Notes: generated from the sequence alone by a model not told the origin. A stretch of DNA of 64,000 bases from Diadema setosum (GCA_033980235.1 CM067065.1:21456837-21520836); one strand, 5' to 3'. Counted from the first letter of the stretch, positions 22,640 through 36,932 are shown. Numbers and translations are program-made.

Positions 22640-24430
22640 CAGTTTCTCTTTCCTGTACAGGACGGAGGCGTGGAGACAAGATTGCTGATTGGCTGACGCA
22701 CTCCTGCCCAGCATCGGAAGCGAGCGCTATTTTGGTCGAGTACACTACTCGTTTTCCCCAGGACGGGAAGTTTCTCGGGTTTGATCAGGCGCAGAAGCAA
22801 ATTTTGCATACGACACGCTCAACTCCGGCCCCGTTGTGCTTGCGAAAACTCCCTATTCTATTCTATTCTCCAAAATATTCACTTTAAGAGCGAAAGCATC
22901 TTCGCTTCGAAAGTGATTGGACTTTAAAATGTAGAGTATAAAAGGTATTTCTGAGAAAAAAAAAAGGGATTGCATGATTTCCTTATACTTTACTGAGTGT
23001 GTCGCAACAGAATCTGTCTGCATTATACTGAATTTATCCATGTACATATTTGAGGATACTTCTTTGGCCGACCGCTGTGCTTATTATGATATCGAAATGG
23101 ATATGAGGGTAAACGTGAAAGAAAATCCACCATCAAAACAAAAGCGTGGTTTGACAATTGGGCATTTATTGCATCAAAAGGTTTTTGGGCACCAATTAGC
23201 AGCAGGATACGTCGAACTCCATTGGTCAATCCCTCGCCAAATGCCATTCGGAAGTGTTCTTTTATGCTTTCAGTCAGTATAAAGAATGCAAAAACATTTT
23301 TCTTCTTCCTCTTCCTCTGATCACGCTAATGACGTTGACATCATCTGATAGGAACATTACCATTTGCAAGACCTCTTTGTAGCTCGCATTTTTGGAGTCC
23401 CCTTTATCTGAGAAATGGTTCTTGTCATGTACCCAGATCCCGGATTCCATAATTTATTTTGTTACCAGGTAACACCAATGCAATTTTGAATTCAAAGACA
23501 ACCTTATCAAGTAGTATTATAACTGACCTGTTTTTGTTTTTATTTTTTATTCTCTGATATTTGGATCTATAGTTAAAAGTGTGCCTTCTTAGATAATCAG
23601 GGAACAACAACAAAATATAGATCTTTGTAATGCAAATCAAGGCTTCACCTTTTGAGAGTATTTTTTGAAATACCGCCCTCTACCTTTTGTAAGACAACTT
23701 GACTGTTATCACTCTAATTTTGCCATCTTCTTGTTTTGTCAGGTTTTATTTTTTTTTTATTTAGATGTATATGTGATGTTTGTTTGGGTGAATTATATAA
23801 TAATTTTTGTCAAATGTTATTGCTTGATATCCCCCGAGAGAAGCCAGTAAAATTTGAATTGAAAATGCAGTAGACTAAAAAAGAAAGACCAAATGCATGT
23901 TCATGAGATGTTGATGAGACACGGATGTGTCCATAAGACCGGTCCATCAGGAATTTCTCAGATGTTAAATGAAAAGGAGAAATCTCAAATGACCATGGTG
24001 GTTTATTATTCATTTCGTTGACGCTCTCCGAGACTTGTGGATTACGGGATTCCTCAATTGTAGTGTCTTTGTCTCTCTCTCTCTCTCTCACATTTTCCTC
24101 CCCCTCATCCACTCGTTCCTATCCATATCTCTTTTCTCTCTTTATTTTCCGATATGTTCTAGCCCAATATCTCTCGCTTAACCCCCCCTTTTTTTTTGCT
24201 CTCACCCACGTCCTCAGCCTCATCGTCCCGTTCGCTCATCTCTCACGCTTCCAGGTGTCTTCGCTTACTTGTTGATCCTTGTTTTATTAATCCCATAATA
24301 TTCCCTTGACGATGAGTCATCACAAGTATTCCTGCGACTGGCAAGTTTACTATTGACATCGCTTAATTCTTTCAAACTTCTTAATAACTAATCAACGCAT
24401 AGACTTCCTGTCTTCTGGTAGGTATAATAT
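22640..24430. other. No gene seen
   Basis: Short frames only. A CT-rich segment at about 24065-24280 resembles one at about 33100-33480 (shared CTACGTCCTCAGCCTC-like words), suggesting another dispersed repeat. The Ser/Leu-repeat open frame at 24018-24275 comes from the (TC)n run. Confidence 0.6.
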
Positions 24431-25023
24431 GTGACCATGCATCACAAAACCAACAAAAAGTCGTACCCCTTGATTTTACGTGAGGACTCCAAAAAATGTG
24501 AAATAAGTCAATCAAGTCAATCTTGATTTTTCCATATTTTTGGGAAAAAGAACTATTCTTCCTTTACATTTTTCTCAAATTTTGGGTCTTAAAATCAAGC
24601 AAAAGTGTGCTTATTCAACAGTTATTCTACAACCCCTATTTTTTAGAGTAGTGTGATCAGGTATGTCATAGAGGCCCTTTTTCATTTCTTGAAAATCCTT
24701 TACAAACCTTTTGCTTTCAGCTGGAATAACTTTTGAAAGGATAGCGCTACCTCCTTGAAAGTTCCATTCTTTTTCCCATCCATAGCATAGCCAGCACGGT
24801 TTGGTTAAGATTAAGCGCTTGAATAGACCCTGTATACTTAGAGCCTCTTCTCTAAGTTCACATTTTTCAGAATTTGTGCATTCTTTCCAATGTTTAGATA
24901 GGTTAGGAGAGCCAAAATGAATTGAGTTATACATCATTTTAAAGCTTAGAATCTATTCTTTCAGAATTTGCCCTTATCTGAAAATCATGCCGACTTTTTG
25001 TTGGTTTTGTGATGCAGGGCCAC
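24431..25023. mobile_element. MITE-like element with GCATCACAAAACCAACAAAA ends
   Basis: The left end (24431-24463) and the reverse complement of the right end (24989-25023) share GCATCACAAAACCAACAAAA followed by AGTCG. The body is about 590 bp without coding potential. A relative with the same ends and the same subterminal sequence (ACCCCTT.ATTT then GAGGACTC) lies at 36185-36868. Confidence 0.8.
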
Positions 25024-26280
25024 CGATATTATGAAAGACAATATTAACCTTCACCAAAAGCGTACAAGTTTACATGAGAATATACTAGTGCAAACATTCA
25101 AAGGATAATTGTACGCATTAATTGTCCAACTTCAAAGGGAACAGACGTGACAGAAATAATCATTTTAGCAGTTCACATTCACATTGTTTTTAATACGCGA
25201 TAACAGACACATTATACAAAACGAAGGTGTGCTTTTTTTGTTGCATATATGTTTTTAATTTGGTTTCTGTTATTAAGTCCCCCTAGAATACCATACAACG
25301 AAGAGAGAAAGAAAAATCAAAACACATTCTTTATACGACTCCAAGGCTTAGTTCATATGCGCACAACAGTATAACGCCATAATCTCTTATCAAACACAAT
25401 ATTGGTATTATTCTGAAAGTATTTGCAGTTACTGTTTGAGAAAAAATATTAAAATACTCGTTTTTTCTAGGTATTGTATGTATAGCTGCATTGTATAGCT
25501 GACCAACATGTCTTTCAATTCAATGGTGAAGAGATAATAACAGACAGTCCTCCAATCAGAATAACTCACCTTCCCGAACAAAATCTCTCCTTTTTTTTTT
25601 CTTACAGCCAGGCCTTAATTATTATTTACAAATTGTATTGTGTTCGTATCATTGTCTGTGTACCGACCACACATCAAAATTCATCAAGATTGGAAAAGCA
25701 CTAGCTGCTTATGATGAGAACCGTGCGTCTCTTGTTTGTTCATCCTTCATTTCATTTGCGATAAGATCCTCCGATGTATATCGAAGAACTTATCCACCTG
25801 TGCTATTTGAGTATAATTTCATCCTCATACGGATATTGTGTGCCTCGTGTCTGATGTTCAAGGCATATTCAGAGTGACAAAGAGACGACAATAATTCTTC
25901 AGTCTTGCTATGTTGCTGATATCACTGTGAGAGAGTATGACATTACTAATTTATTTGGTGTAACCTGATTTTGCCTATACATGGATTATAGACATGAATA
26001 AACACACTAACCACAAGAACAAACGCACATACACACAAATCACGACAAAAATAAAACGAAAATGATTCAAAAGTTGTTTACGTTATAAGTGTGAATAAGA
26101 AAATCATATCCTGTTGTCAGCAAGTCTAATTATGATAATAATAGTAGACATTTATAGAGCGCCTTTTCCATTGGATGCAAAGCGCTAATCATCTAATTGA
26201 TAATAATCTTTCACAAGGATGACTTCAAATAAAGAGTGTTCATTTTATAATACGCTATTTTCCCTTTTCAGATATGCAAT
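25024..26280. other. No gene seen
   Basis: AT-rich sequence; a small block at about 26133-26200 (TAGACATTTATAGAGCGCC..CAAAGCGCT) is a common type of dispersed repeat word in marine animals. No coding exon is recognisable. Confidence 0.5.
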
Positions 26281-29200
26281 GTGATACAATGTATTTGCAG
26301 TATCTACATTTCTATCTCCATGTGTCATGTTGACTCGTATGATAGTGATAATTTCCATGACTAATCTTTAACAGTGCATTAACAATCTTAGATACTATCT
26401 TGCTCCAGTTACACTGGTTCTTCTCTGCGTAAAAATATTAAAGAATACTGACAAACTATAATACAAACATGCAAACCTCAAACCTGTAAGATTATTATGG
26501 AAATGTATCCACATGTTAGATACATAAATATACACGTTCATAACAACATTATATGACATATACTGAGTATTCAAGTATCATTCCACAAACATTGTATGTT
26601 CATGATAAAGTAATGAGAATAATGACAACACATTTTCTTTCTTGAAACAATGATGCAAAACAATGGTTGTTTACTACAATGTTCTTGCTCTAATAATCCC
26701 CGCTAGGCGGGTTCAGAAGTAAACGCTCTACCTGCAAAAACGGAATTGTTATCACTGGGAAGAAAATGCCACCCTAACGTACTCCCACATCAGTGTCATC
26801 TGTGACTTTTATTACAACAATTCGTGAGGCCATCTGTGTGTAAGGATGTGCTTGCCCAAATTACAAAGAAAATATCTGCGCTTGTACTTGTGTTGCACTT
26901 TATTACAGATTCGTTCGTGCGTCGTCATCAAAACTCAAGTGCAAATAAATACATCTATATAAATTTATATATCCATATACCAAGTGGTAAAGACTTACGT
27001 TGCAAAGACAATCGCGCGTATATGTACATACCAAATTTAAAGCAAATTTCACAGGTATCCGCTTTGTGCATGTGATATACAAAGACACACTCGCAAAAGA
27101 GCGCCTGTATTTGAAAGTTCCTTTGGACTTTAATGAACTTTTACGTAAGTTCAACTTATCTTATGTCATAACGATAGTTCTAAACCACAACGATAAACTA
27201 CTGATGTGTCACGTGTCATGTTGATTCGTTTGGTAGTTAAACTTCCATGACCAATCTTTAAAGTATAGCAGTGCATTACGGATAAACAATTTTCTTCTTA
27301 AGTACAATATGGCTCCTGCACCGATCCACCTATGCGTAAAACATACACACGTACTATGAAACAACCATGCAAATTCCAAATCTATAAAATCATATATTTA
27401 TTACATTCGGATATACATAAAGGCCTACATGTTATATAGCATGTATTCGAGTATCATCACACATTCATTGTATATTTATAATAGCGTACAAACATAATGC
27501 AAAAAAAAAAAATCTCTTCGTTGAAACAATGACACACCATCAAACGTCATTTATATCAGTAGGTTCTTGGTTTTAGTCCCCGCTAGTCGGGTTCAGAAAT
27601 TTTCACATATTGACTGCCGAAGTCCAAATACAACTAGTTCTATCTTTAACAACGGAATCATATTCTGTTGGGAAAGCAGGTCATTATATCGTACTCCCCC
27701 GTATCAGTACCATCTGCACGTTAAATTACAACAATGCATATGGGAATCTGAAAGCATGCATGTGCTTGACCAAATTACTCAGGAAATACTTGTGGTTGTT
27801 CTTGTGCTGCACTGTAATGCACATTCGTACCTGTGTCATTATCAGAATTTTCCATATCTATGATACAACATGTACATATATAGACTGTCGTAAATGGTGA
27901 CGGCATGACTTGAAAAGAGAAATATCGCGTACTTTTACATTTCAAATCTAAGCAAATTTCAAATGTATCCGCTTTGTGAATGCGACTTACAAATAAACAC
28001 TTACCAAAATACACAATGTCTAGGTACGAAAGTTCCCTTTGACCTTAATGGGCTTACATAAGTTCACATTTCCATATTCCATAAAGACAATTCTCGAACC
28101 ATTACTTTTGTTGACTCATAAGATTGTAATAATTTTCATGATCAATCTTTAAATTACAACAGTGCATGAACAAAATCTTAGATAATATCTGGCTCGAGCT
28201 GCACTGTTCCTTCTCTCCTTAAAAAAAAAAGTTTTACAAACTATAATACAGCGAAACATAGAAATTCCAGATTTTTAAGATCATGTATGTGAATATATGC
28301 ATTTACATATACGTCAGGTACATATTTTATACATGATACCATATGGCATTCACCAAGTATTATTACATAAACATTGTATATTCGTAATAAAGTAGTCAGA
28401 ATAATGTTAACACATTTTCTTCGTTGAAACGATGACGGAAAATCAAATGTCATTTACCGGTATGCATTTTTCTTAGTCCCCTCATCAGTTACGCAGGTAA
28501 TCGTACGTACATGTACATATTAAGTTTAAGGAAAATTTCAAATGTATCAGCTTTGTGAATGACATATACGAAGACACACACATTAAAAAAGAAATGCCTA
28601 CTTTATTTTTGAAAGTTCCATTGGACCTTGATAGACTTACATAAGTTCTCATTCTCATTTATCATAGCAAAAGTTCCGAACCATAACGAATTAAGTCACT
28701 CATGTGTCATGTTGATTCGTATGGTAGCGATAACTTCCAGGACCAATATCTAAGGTATTTATAAGCAGTGCATGAACAATGATTTACCTCTTACGTACAA
28801 TCTGGCTTCAGCGCTGATCCATCTCTGCGTAAAAAAAGAAAAAAAAAAACATACTGATATAGTATAATACAACCAAGTAAATTCGAGGTTTATGAAATCA
28901 TATAATCTAGGCCTAGATAAGTACATTCACATATTCATGTAGGCCTACATGTTAAAAACATGTATCCGAGTACTATCACATATAGTCATTGTATATTTTA
29001 TCACAGCGTATGAGAATAGTGTTAATAAATTTTCGTCGTTGAAACAATGACACAATATCAAATGTCATATATATCAGTAGGGTGTTGCTCCTAGTCCCCG
29101 CTAGTCGGGTTCAGAAATATTCACGTATACACTGCTGAAGTCCAAATACAACTAACTCTATCTTTTACAGCGGAATCATATTCTGTTGAGAAAGCATGTC

Positions 29201-31050
29201 ACTATGCCGTACTTCCCCGTATCAGTACCATCTGCACATTTAATTACGACGTCGCATATAGGAATCTGAATGCATGCATGTGTGTGACCAAATTACTCAG
29301 AAAATCCTTGTGGTTGTACTTGTAATGCTGCACTTGTAATGCACATTCGTACCTGTGTCATTAACAGAATTTACACATCCATATATCAATTATGAATACA
29401 TAGACTATCGTAAATGGTGATGGCATGACTTGAAAAGAGAAATATCGCGTGTATTTACAGTTAAATTTAAAGCAAATTGCAAATATATCCGCTTTGTGAA
29501 CGAGACTTACAAAGACACAATTACCAAAACACACAATGTCTTTGTTCTAAAGTTTCCTTTGACCTTAATGGGTTCACAGTTTCATATTTAATATACAATT
29601 TTCGACCCACTACTTTTGTTGACTCGTAAGATCGTAATAATTTTCATGATCAATCTTTAAAGTTTAACAGTGCAGTCTTAGATACTATCTCGCTCCACCT
29701 GCACTGATCCTTCTCTGCGTAAAAGCTATTTACAAACTATAATACAAACAGGGAAATCACAGAGTTTTAAGATCGTTAATGTAATTAGATGCATTTACGT
29801 ATACGTTAGGTATATTATCATGTGACATATACCAAATATCATTACATAAGCATCGTACATGCATGATAAAGTGATCAGAATATTGTTAACATATTTTCTT
29901 CGTTGAAACAATGACGCAAAATAAAAAACAAGTCATTTATTGGTATGTCTTTGTTCTTTGTAGTTTCCTCAACAGTTGCAAAGAAAATCGCTCGTACATT
30001 TACATACCAAATTTAAAGAAAATTTCAAATATATCAGCTTTGTGAATGAGATATACGAAGACACGCACATAGAAAATAATGCCTACTCTATATTCAAAAT
30101 TTCCTTGGACCTCACTGAACTTACATGAGATCACATTCTCACATATCATAGAAAAAGTTCCAAACCATAACGAATTACCTAACTCATGTGTCATGTGTCA
30201 TATTGATTAGTTGATGGTGATAATTTTCATTACCAATATTTAAGGTATATATTAAGCAGTGCCTGAGCAATTATTTACCTCTTAAGTACAATCTGGCTCC
30301 AGCACTGATCCATCTCTGCGTAAAAACATACTGACATACAATGATACAACAACGCAAATTCGAAATTCATAAAATCGTATAACATTGACCTTTAGAAGTA
30401 CATTCACATATTCGTGTAGGTCTACAACATGTATCAGTACCATCATTATTATAGAGTTATTGTATATTTATCATTATAGCACGAGGATAGTGTAAACAAA
30501 TTCTCTTCGTTGAAATGCAAACTATGTCATTTATATCGGTAGGTTGTTGCTCCTAGTCCCCGATAGTCGGGCTCAGAAATATTCACGAGTTGACTGGCGA
30601 AGTCCAAATACAAGTAGATCTATCTTTAATAACGGAATTCTTTTCTGTTGAGAAAGCATGTCATTATACCGTACTCCCCCGTTTCAGTACCATCTGCACG
30701 TTTAATTACAACATCGCATATTGCAGTCTGAATGCATGCATGTTATGCTTGACCAAATTACTCAGAAAATACTTGGTTGTATAAACCTGTGCTGTACTGC
30801 ACTGTATATCCCTACCTGTGTCATTATCAAAATTCACACATCCATGTATATGTATATAAACATACATACACAAACTGTCGTAAATGGTGAAGGCATGACT
30901 TGAAAAGAGGCATGTCGAGTTTATTTGCATTGCAAATTTAAAACAAATTTAATGTAACCGCTTTGTCAATGACACTTAAAAATACACACTTACCAAACTA
31001 CACAATGCCTATGTTCGAAAGTTTCCTTGGACCTCAGTGGGCTTACAAAG
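26281..31050. repeat. Higher-order tandem repeat, ~1.49-kb dimer of two subunits
   Basis: The landmark (T)CTCTGCGTAAAA recurs at about 26414, 27330, 28210, 28823, 29711 and 30312. Spacing alternates between about 880-888 and 601-613 bp, apart from a first interval of 916. A second landmark, AGTCCCCGCTAGTCGGG, recurs at about 27576, 29091 and 30552 (related form at 26697). A third, CATGTGTCATGTTGATTCG, recurs at about 27205, 28690 and 30187, with a diverged TTGACTCGTAAGAT form between. Copies differ by many substitutions. Open frames are short and not conserved. Confidence 0.85.
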
Positions 31051-31927
31051 AAAGAAAGAGAGGAAGTACCCAAAAGAAGTACAAAGAAGAATTGACATAT
31101 TCATACATCACTTTGCCTACAGTATGTACTAAACCATTTTTTTCTTTCATGAAGTCTTTCACATATTATACGAGCTATACAAAAATAATAACAATGTAGG
31201 CCTATATTCAATCAGTCATAATGAGCTTAATCATATGGCCCACAAGGACATAACAACATAAAAGTATATATGGCAGGGCCCTCTGGCAGAGCCCTCTCGT
31301 AGAACAGTGACAACACTGAAGAGGTACCAAGGATGAAGAAGATCTTATTATCATTATTTTTAACGGCAAAGAACAAAAAATATCATAGCGGCGTGGACAG
31401 CGGTTTACGCAAAAGTGAAAGAGAGATGGTAACATTCATCTTTTTGTTAATTTTATGTACTTGCATATGATTATCTATATTATAGTACAAACAATACGAA
31501 CTGTTTAAATTCAAATTCACAATAACGTATGCATGGATGAATCATTCTACTTATGTCGTAATTTTGCAGAAGTAACGGAAAAAGAACGAAACAATCGGTG
31601 CTGAGCTTTTGCGATTAGTTCATGATATACTATAAGCTCCTCTTCATTACAGATCAGATGTAATAAATAGCCTACATTCCAAGGGGAAGGATGGTACATG
31701 ATTTTTATCTTTCTTGACTGTTTGGTGGCATATAACGTACAGCCTAAGCCATTCAAAGAAAATATGTAAAGTTTTAGAAGAAAACTTTCAAGGAGGGTTG
31801 AGTAAGGGGCAATGCTCTCCACTGCAATATTCTTTCAGAGTATACATGGTAATGTTAGGTAAGTGAACTGAACTACCAGCACAATAGCAAAAACTGACAG
31901 GGTAATATAGTAATAGTTGCATCGATA
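31051..31927. other. No gene seen
   Basis: No recognisable exon, RNA gene or terminal repeat. Confidence 0.5.
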
Positions 31928-32011
31928 AAGGTAGTAGAAGCAGCAGCAGCAGTAGCAGCAGTAGTAGTAGTAGTAGAAGTAATAATAATAATAATAATGA
32001 TAATAATAATA
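31928..32011. repeat. (AGC/AGT/AAT)n trinucleotide microsatellite
   Basis: Runs of AGC, then AGT, then AAT/GAT triplets. Confidence 0.95.
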
Positions 32012-34500
32012 ACTAAATAAACATATATTGAGCTATATCCACCACGCATTTTTCGTTAGACCAATTGTGATAAACCTTTACAATATCTCATCGCCTCTTA
32101 AAGCGAGAGAAATTACAACTCATATCTAAAAGCGTGCTATTGTTATCCATTACTTCAGGAAATTAATTGCATTAAAATCTCACACTTGTTCTTGATTATG
32201 TTATAAAAGGAAAGGGGTTAGCAAAATGATCGGCCAAACCCAAATAATTGATGAAAACGATATCACATATTCTGAAAACAGGAACAGACATTAAAGACGA
32301 AATTAAAATTTGCTCGAGTGCAATGTAAGTGTACTATCAATGCCATGTGCGGTTCCATTCGTCGTTTTTTGGAATCTTACTTTGACTTGAAATGCCTGCA
32401 TAGATTATTCGGAGGTAGCCCTCAGTAACAGTATGATTGACAATAGTCATGTTGGAAAGAAAGAGAAATGTTTTATTGGATCTATAATTCAAGTATGTCT
32501 TCTCAGATTTAATTTTGAGCTACTTCAAAAGATAGGTCATTCGAATGCAAATCTTGGTTGTTCTCTTTCAGAGTTTGCATGACATAACGTCCTCTACAGT
32601 GTGTTAGATGTGATGACAATCATCACCACAATTTTGGAATCCTCCTTGTTTTTATACTTTTCTGATATCAGCGTAATGTACTTTGTCACGTGAGTATGAG
32701 TCCCATTTTGTGTGGGAGTTACTATTATTATTATCATTATTGTTATTATTATTATTATTATTATTTGAAGTGTGACTTCTTTCTGCAGTTCTGTACTGAG
32801 AGATTTGTAAAACAAAACGAAGCAAAACAAATATGCGAGTTCAGAGCAAGATATTTTGACCAAAAAAAAAAGAAAAAGAAAAAAAAAAGTCAATTGAAAA
32901 GATACATGAGACGCAAATGTCACCGTTTAAGGCTCGTCCATTATGGATGTTTACATGTAAAAAAGAAGAACGAAAATCGCAACAATAACACAAACAACAT
33001 AAAACAGCAAATTTGTCAAATTAAAACATTTCGTTGAAGCTCTTCGAGTTTCGCTTCGAGTTGTTCAGTAAGTTGCTCCTCTGATAATGTAGTATGCTTT
33101 TACTCTTGCAAAAATTTTCGTCCCCTCATCTACTCGTGCCCCTTCTTATTACCATAATTGCTCTGTTCCCCGATGTATTCTACACCCTACAAGCAATGCC
33201 TCGATGTAGATTCCTCATATATTTTTTCACTTGTTTAATTGTCTTGTAAGATGTACTTGACAATTCATCCATGCTTTTGTATTTTGATGTTTATGTTTTA
33301 TGTATTTGTTGAAATGTTGAATATGGAACAATAAAACAAAAAACAACAATTCTGGTTCGATGTATCTCATTCAGTGACTTTTCTCGCTCGCCCATCTACG
33401 TCCTCAGCCTCCTCTTCCCTTTTACTCATCTCTCCAGCTTTCCATGTGTCTCTTCCCTTGTCTGTGGCTGGTTTATCAATCTCGTAATAACTTTGTGATC
33501 CCTCTTAATGACGTTAAACCTTTGATGGTATAAGTTCTCCTCCAATGTCCTGACGTCGTCCTTCTTGCCTGTCTGTTTCGCCTTCCTGCTATCCTCTAGA
33601 AATCATACTTCTCTATCATATTTCTGCTCGTATAAAGTTCGTTCGGAGTAGGGAAATTTCCTTCAACCTCTCTCATCTCACGCTGTGGATACCTCTGCGT
33701 CTCTGTATGTGACAGGGAGTAAAAAGACATGACATGTCACTAAACGCTTCTGCTCTGATGTTTTTTTTTTCTCTTTTTGGACCCTGTATGCTTTCCGTGC
33801 TTGTTCGTTATTATTTTTTTTTCTACATCTATGCCATCAAGACCTATGATCCATCACATTAATGTACAGATAACTTACATATATTTTACGCTTCCAAAGG
33901 TGTTTACAATTAAGATGCTTAATGTAGCTTGTGTCTTGTGGACATGAAATTTGTAAGAGAGTAGTGGCCCATCCACGGCGTGAAAAATTGCGGTACATTT
34001 GAGCAGACCTCGAATCACCACACCCACTTACATGAAATGCAATCATTTTTTTTTTTTTTTTTTTTTAGGGCACAACTCTCGTCCGACTCCAGCGGCTCAG
34101 TTAATGTTAAAAACATTATTAAGATAATTAAGTTACAAACGTAGTTTCTGCAAACAGCTAAAACTATGTAGTCTTATATATTTTACACTCCAATTTCGAA
34201 AATGAAGTTACATTCGCAAATGGTTTATCCCAAATACAGTAATTTTCGGAGCTGTGTCACACGAAGAGAACCAGAAATGTTTAAGTTAATATGCTAAAAC
34301 ACGTTCAGCTCTGAATGAACCTCGGCGATATTGCCGTTTCTTTTGCAGATAGTACGAGCGGCTGTAGACAAGCGGACAAGATAACTGCATTCAATTTAAG
34401 CCACCATTAAAGGGGAAAATGTGACACTGTAGGCAAACGTCTCCCCCAATCGTTAATAAAGAAATGTGAAAAGCAACTGAACTAGGAAGCACTCTGAGAG
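32012..34500. other. No gene; simple repeats
   Basis: Holds an (ATT)n stretch at about 32720-32766, an A-rich tract at 32861-32889 and a T22 run at about 34047-34068. The segment at about 33100-33480 resembles 24065-24310. No coding exon recognised. Confidence 0.55.
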
Positions 34501-34507
34501 CCAGTGC

Positions 34508-34560
34508 CGTAACTACGGGGGGGGGGGGGGGGGGGGCACGTGCCCCACCCCCAATCCGCT
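34508..34560. repeat. G tract with GCACGTGCCCC
   Basis: A G tract of about 20 bases (34518-34537) in a GCCGTAACTACGGGG context, a frequent end motif of dispersed elements in marine invertebrates. Confidence 0.7.
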
Positions 34561-34837
34561 GTTAAAAAATAATAAAATAACCTACCAAAATGGTAATTCA
34601 AAGATTAATAAAGAACTGTTTTTGAAATCGACATGAAAGTGTGATTAAGAAATAAGATATTTTTTATAAGATTTCTTTTAACCATAATTAAAGAGGTTTA
34701 TAGTGTTAAACATTTTTAAAAAAGCCCGGAGCCGACAAAAGATTGTGATTCAGCGTGATTCTTCGTTGGCATTCTGAATATAAGGAGGATTTAAGCAGTG
34801 TAGTCAGAACATCCGAACGGCAAAAAGAATCGCTGCA

Positions 34838-35760
34838 ATGTTGCGCAATGTGATGTAGAATGTACACCTTTGTACCTTACGCTTCTTATACAAATATATC
34901 AAAGCTAGATCACTGATTGTGCAGTGTTGCTTTACATACTAGTCTACATTAAAATGCCTTGCATAGCCAATAATATCTAAGACTTGACCTGGGCTATTTC
35001 CTAACTCTTCCATGCATATAAAAAACACGCCCACAAACACAAACAATGTAGGGGGTGCTCTGAGTGCAGATTTTGGACATCCTTTCCCCGCTTGATCACT
35101 TCGACTCCCCCTCACTGGTCATACCTCCCCCAATCATGAAAATAAACCGACACCCTTGACTACTAGTGGCGGATCCCCTTCCCCTTAATTTCCAAAGCGA
35201 AAAAAAATATAGTTACAAACGGCAGTTTTTGGACTGTAAAATGCCGAAATTTTCAAGCTCGCTCGCTCTCGTTAAATCGTTATGCCATTCTTCTGATGTT
35301 GCTGCCAGTAATATTGCCAGAAGTTGTGCCCGGTGCGCCCTCCCCCCTTAATTTCCAAAGCGAAAAAGATATAGTTACAACCGGCAGTTTTGGGACTGTA
35401 GATGTCAAAATTTTGAAGCTCGCTCGCTTTGCTTGCTCGCATTCAATCTTTATGCCATTCTCCTAATGTTACTGCCAGTAATTGCCAGCAGTTGCGCCCG
35501 GTGCGCCCCCTTTAATTTCCAAAGCGAAAAAAGTATAGCTACGAACGACAGTTTTTTTTACTGTAAAATGCCCAAAATTTCAAGCTTGTTCGCTTCGCTC
35601 ACTCGCATTTAATCGTTATGCCATTCTCCTAATGTTGCTGCCAGTAACTGACAGCAGTTGCGCCCGGTGCGTCCCCCCCCCCCTTAAATCCAAAGCGAAA
35701 AAATAAATATATATAGCTACAAACGGCAGTTTTTGGACTGTAAAATGTCAAACTTACAAT
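34838..35760 (-). repeat. Inverted copy of the GCGAGCGAG array and its flank
   Basis: 34838-35165 is the reverse complement of 13430-13750. 35170-35760 holds four reverse-oriented units of the array (CAAACGGCAG landmark at about 35217, 35376, 35543 and 35720). The inverted copy lies about 22 kb from the forward copy, which has twice as many units. Confidence 0.85.
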
Positions 35761-36184
35761 GTTGCTCAATGACTGCGCTGTGGAATGTATCACATTCCGT
35801 TATGTAATGTAGTCCTCATTAAGTTTGCAGACTGAGGTTATTTAATCTGCTCCTCCCGTAATCTCTTGGAGTCCCTAATGTCGCAAAATAAGGTTCTTTT
35901 TTTCTCCTCGACAGAGACCAGAGAGGTGGGTAATTAATAATAATAAAACAAAAAAATTATACGTAGTGCACCCACTTTCTCCCTTTACTCATTTGTCTTA
36001 TCACAAAGACACAACGCAAGGAGATTTCTCGCAAAGTGGTTGAAAAAAAAGAAAGAAAAGAAAATGATGTTTCGGTTTCGTGCATACAATGTTTAACGAG
36101 GAGGATATACATCATTCTCTTTATGTTGCTCCCACATGGGTATGTAACTGCTCTCTATGAACTCATCCATGAGTCTGAAGATAC
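35761..36184. other. No gene seen
   Basis: AT-rich unique-looking sequence without recognisable features. Confidence 0.5.
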
Positions 36185-36868
36185 ATGACCATGCATCACA
36201 AAACAAACAAAATGTTATTAGACATGGATTTTTAGTTGAGGACAGATTCTCAAACATAAGTTTTAAAATGATGTATAAGTCAATTCAAATGGTCTCCTCT
36301 AACTTATCTTATTTAATAATAGAAAGAAAACAAACACTCTGAAAAAGTGTGAAATGAGAAAAGAATCTCTGAAGTACAGGGTCTATTCAAACGCTTAATC
36401 TTTATACCAGGCCATGCTAGCCATGAAATAACAGAACAAACCACAGGATATAAACCAGCGGAGCAACAACAATTGTGGGGTTATCAGATTAAGCTGAAAA
36501 TGAAGATGTTCTATTAACACATTCTGTCCATGATTAATGCCAACTCTCAATGCAGTAAAGTTATCCTCTCAAAAGTTATCAGCCTTGAAAGTGAAGAGTG
36601 TGTAAAGGATTTCAAGAAATGAAAATGGGACTCTAAGACATACCTAATTATTCTATTCTCTCCCAAAAAAGTGGTGTCGAACTGCTGAAAACACACTTTC
36701 CCATTCATGCTACGATCCGAAACTTAAGAATGAGGTAGAAGAAGGATAACTCTTTTAGAAAATATGAAAAACTCAAAACTGACTGGGTTGACCCATTTCA
36801 CCTTTTTTGAGTCCTCAGATGAAATTAAGGGGTGCGACTTTTGTTCGTTTTGCGATTCACGGTCACAT
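36185..36868. mobile_element. MITE-like element, relative of the one at 24.4 kb
   Basis: Left end ATGACCATGCATCACAAAAC; the reverse complement of the right end reads GTGACCGTGAATCGCAAAAC then GAACAAAAGTCGCACCCCTT. End and subterminal words match the 24431-25023 element. No coding potential. Confidence 0.75.
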
Positions 36869-36879
36869 ATAGTATTAAA

Positions 36880-36932
36880 ACACACACATACACACGCACC
36901 CTCACACACACACCCGTTCATCACCACTCTTT

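Noticed and set aside
24018..24275. Ser-Leu repeat frame resembling a signal sequence
   Set aside because: Comes from a (TC)n tract in a CT-rich dispersed repeat.
24611..24937. 108-residue reverse-strand frame
   Set aside because: Lies wholly inside a MITE-like element whose relative at 36.2 kb does not keep the frame.
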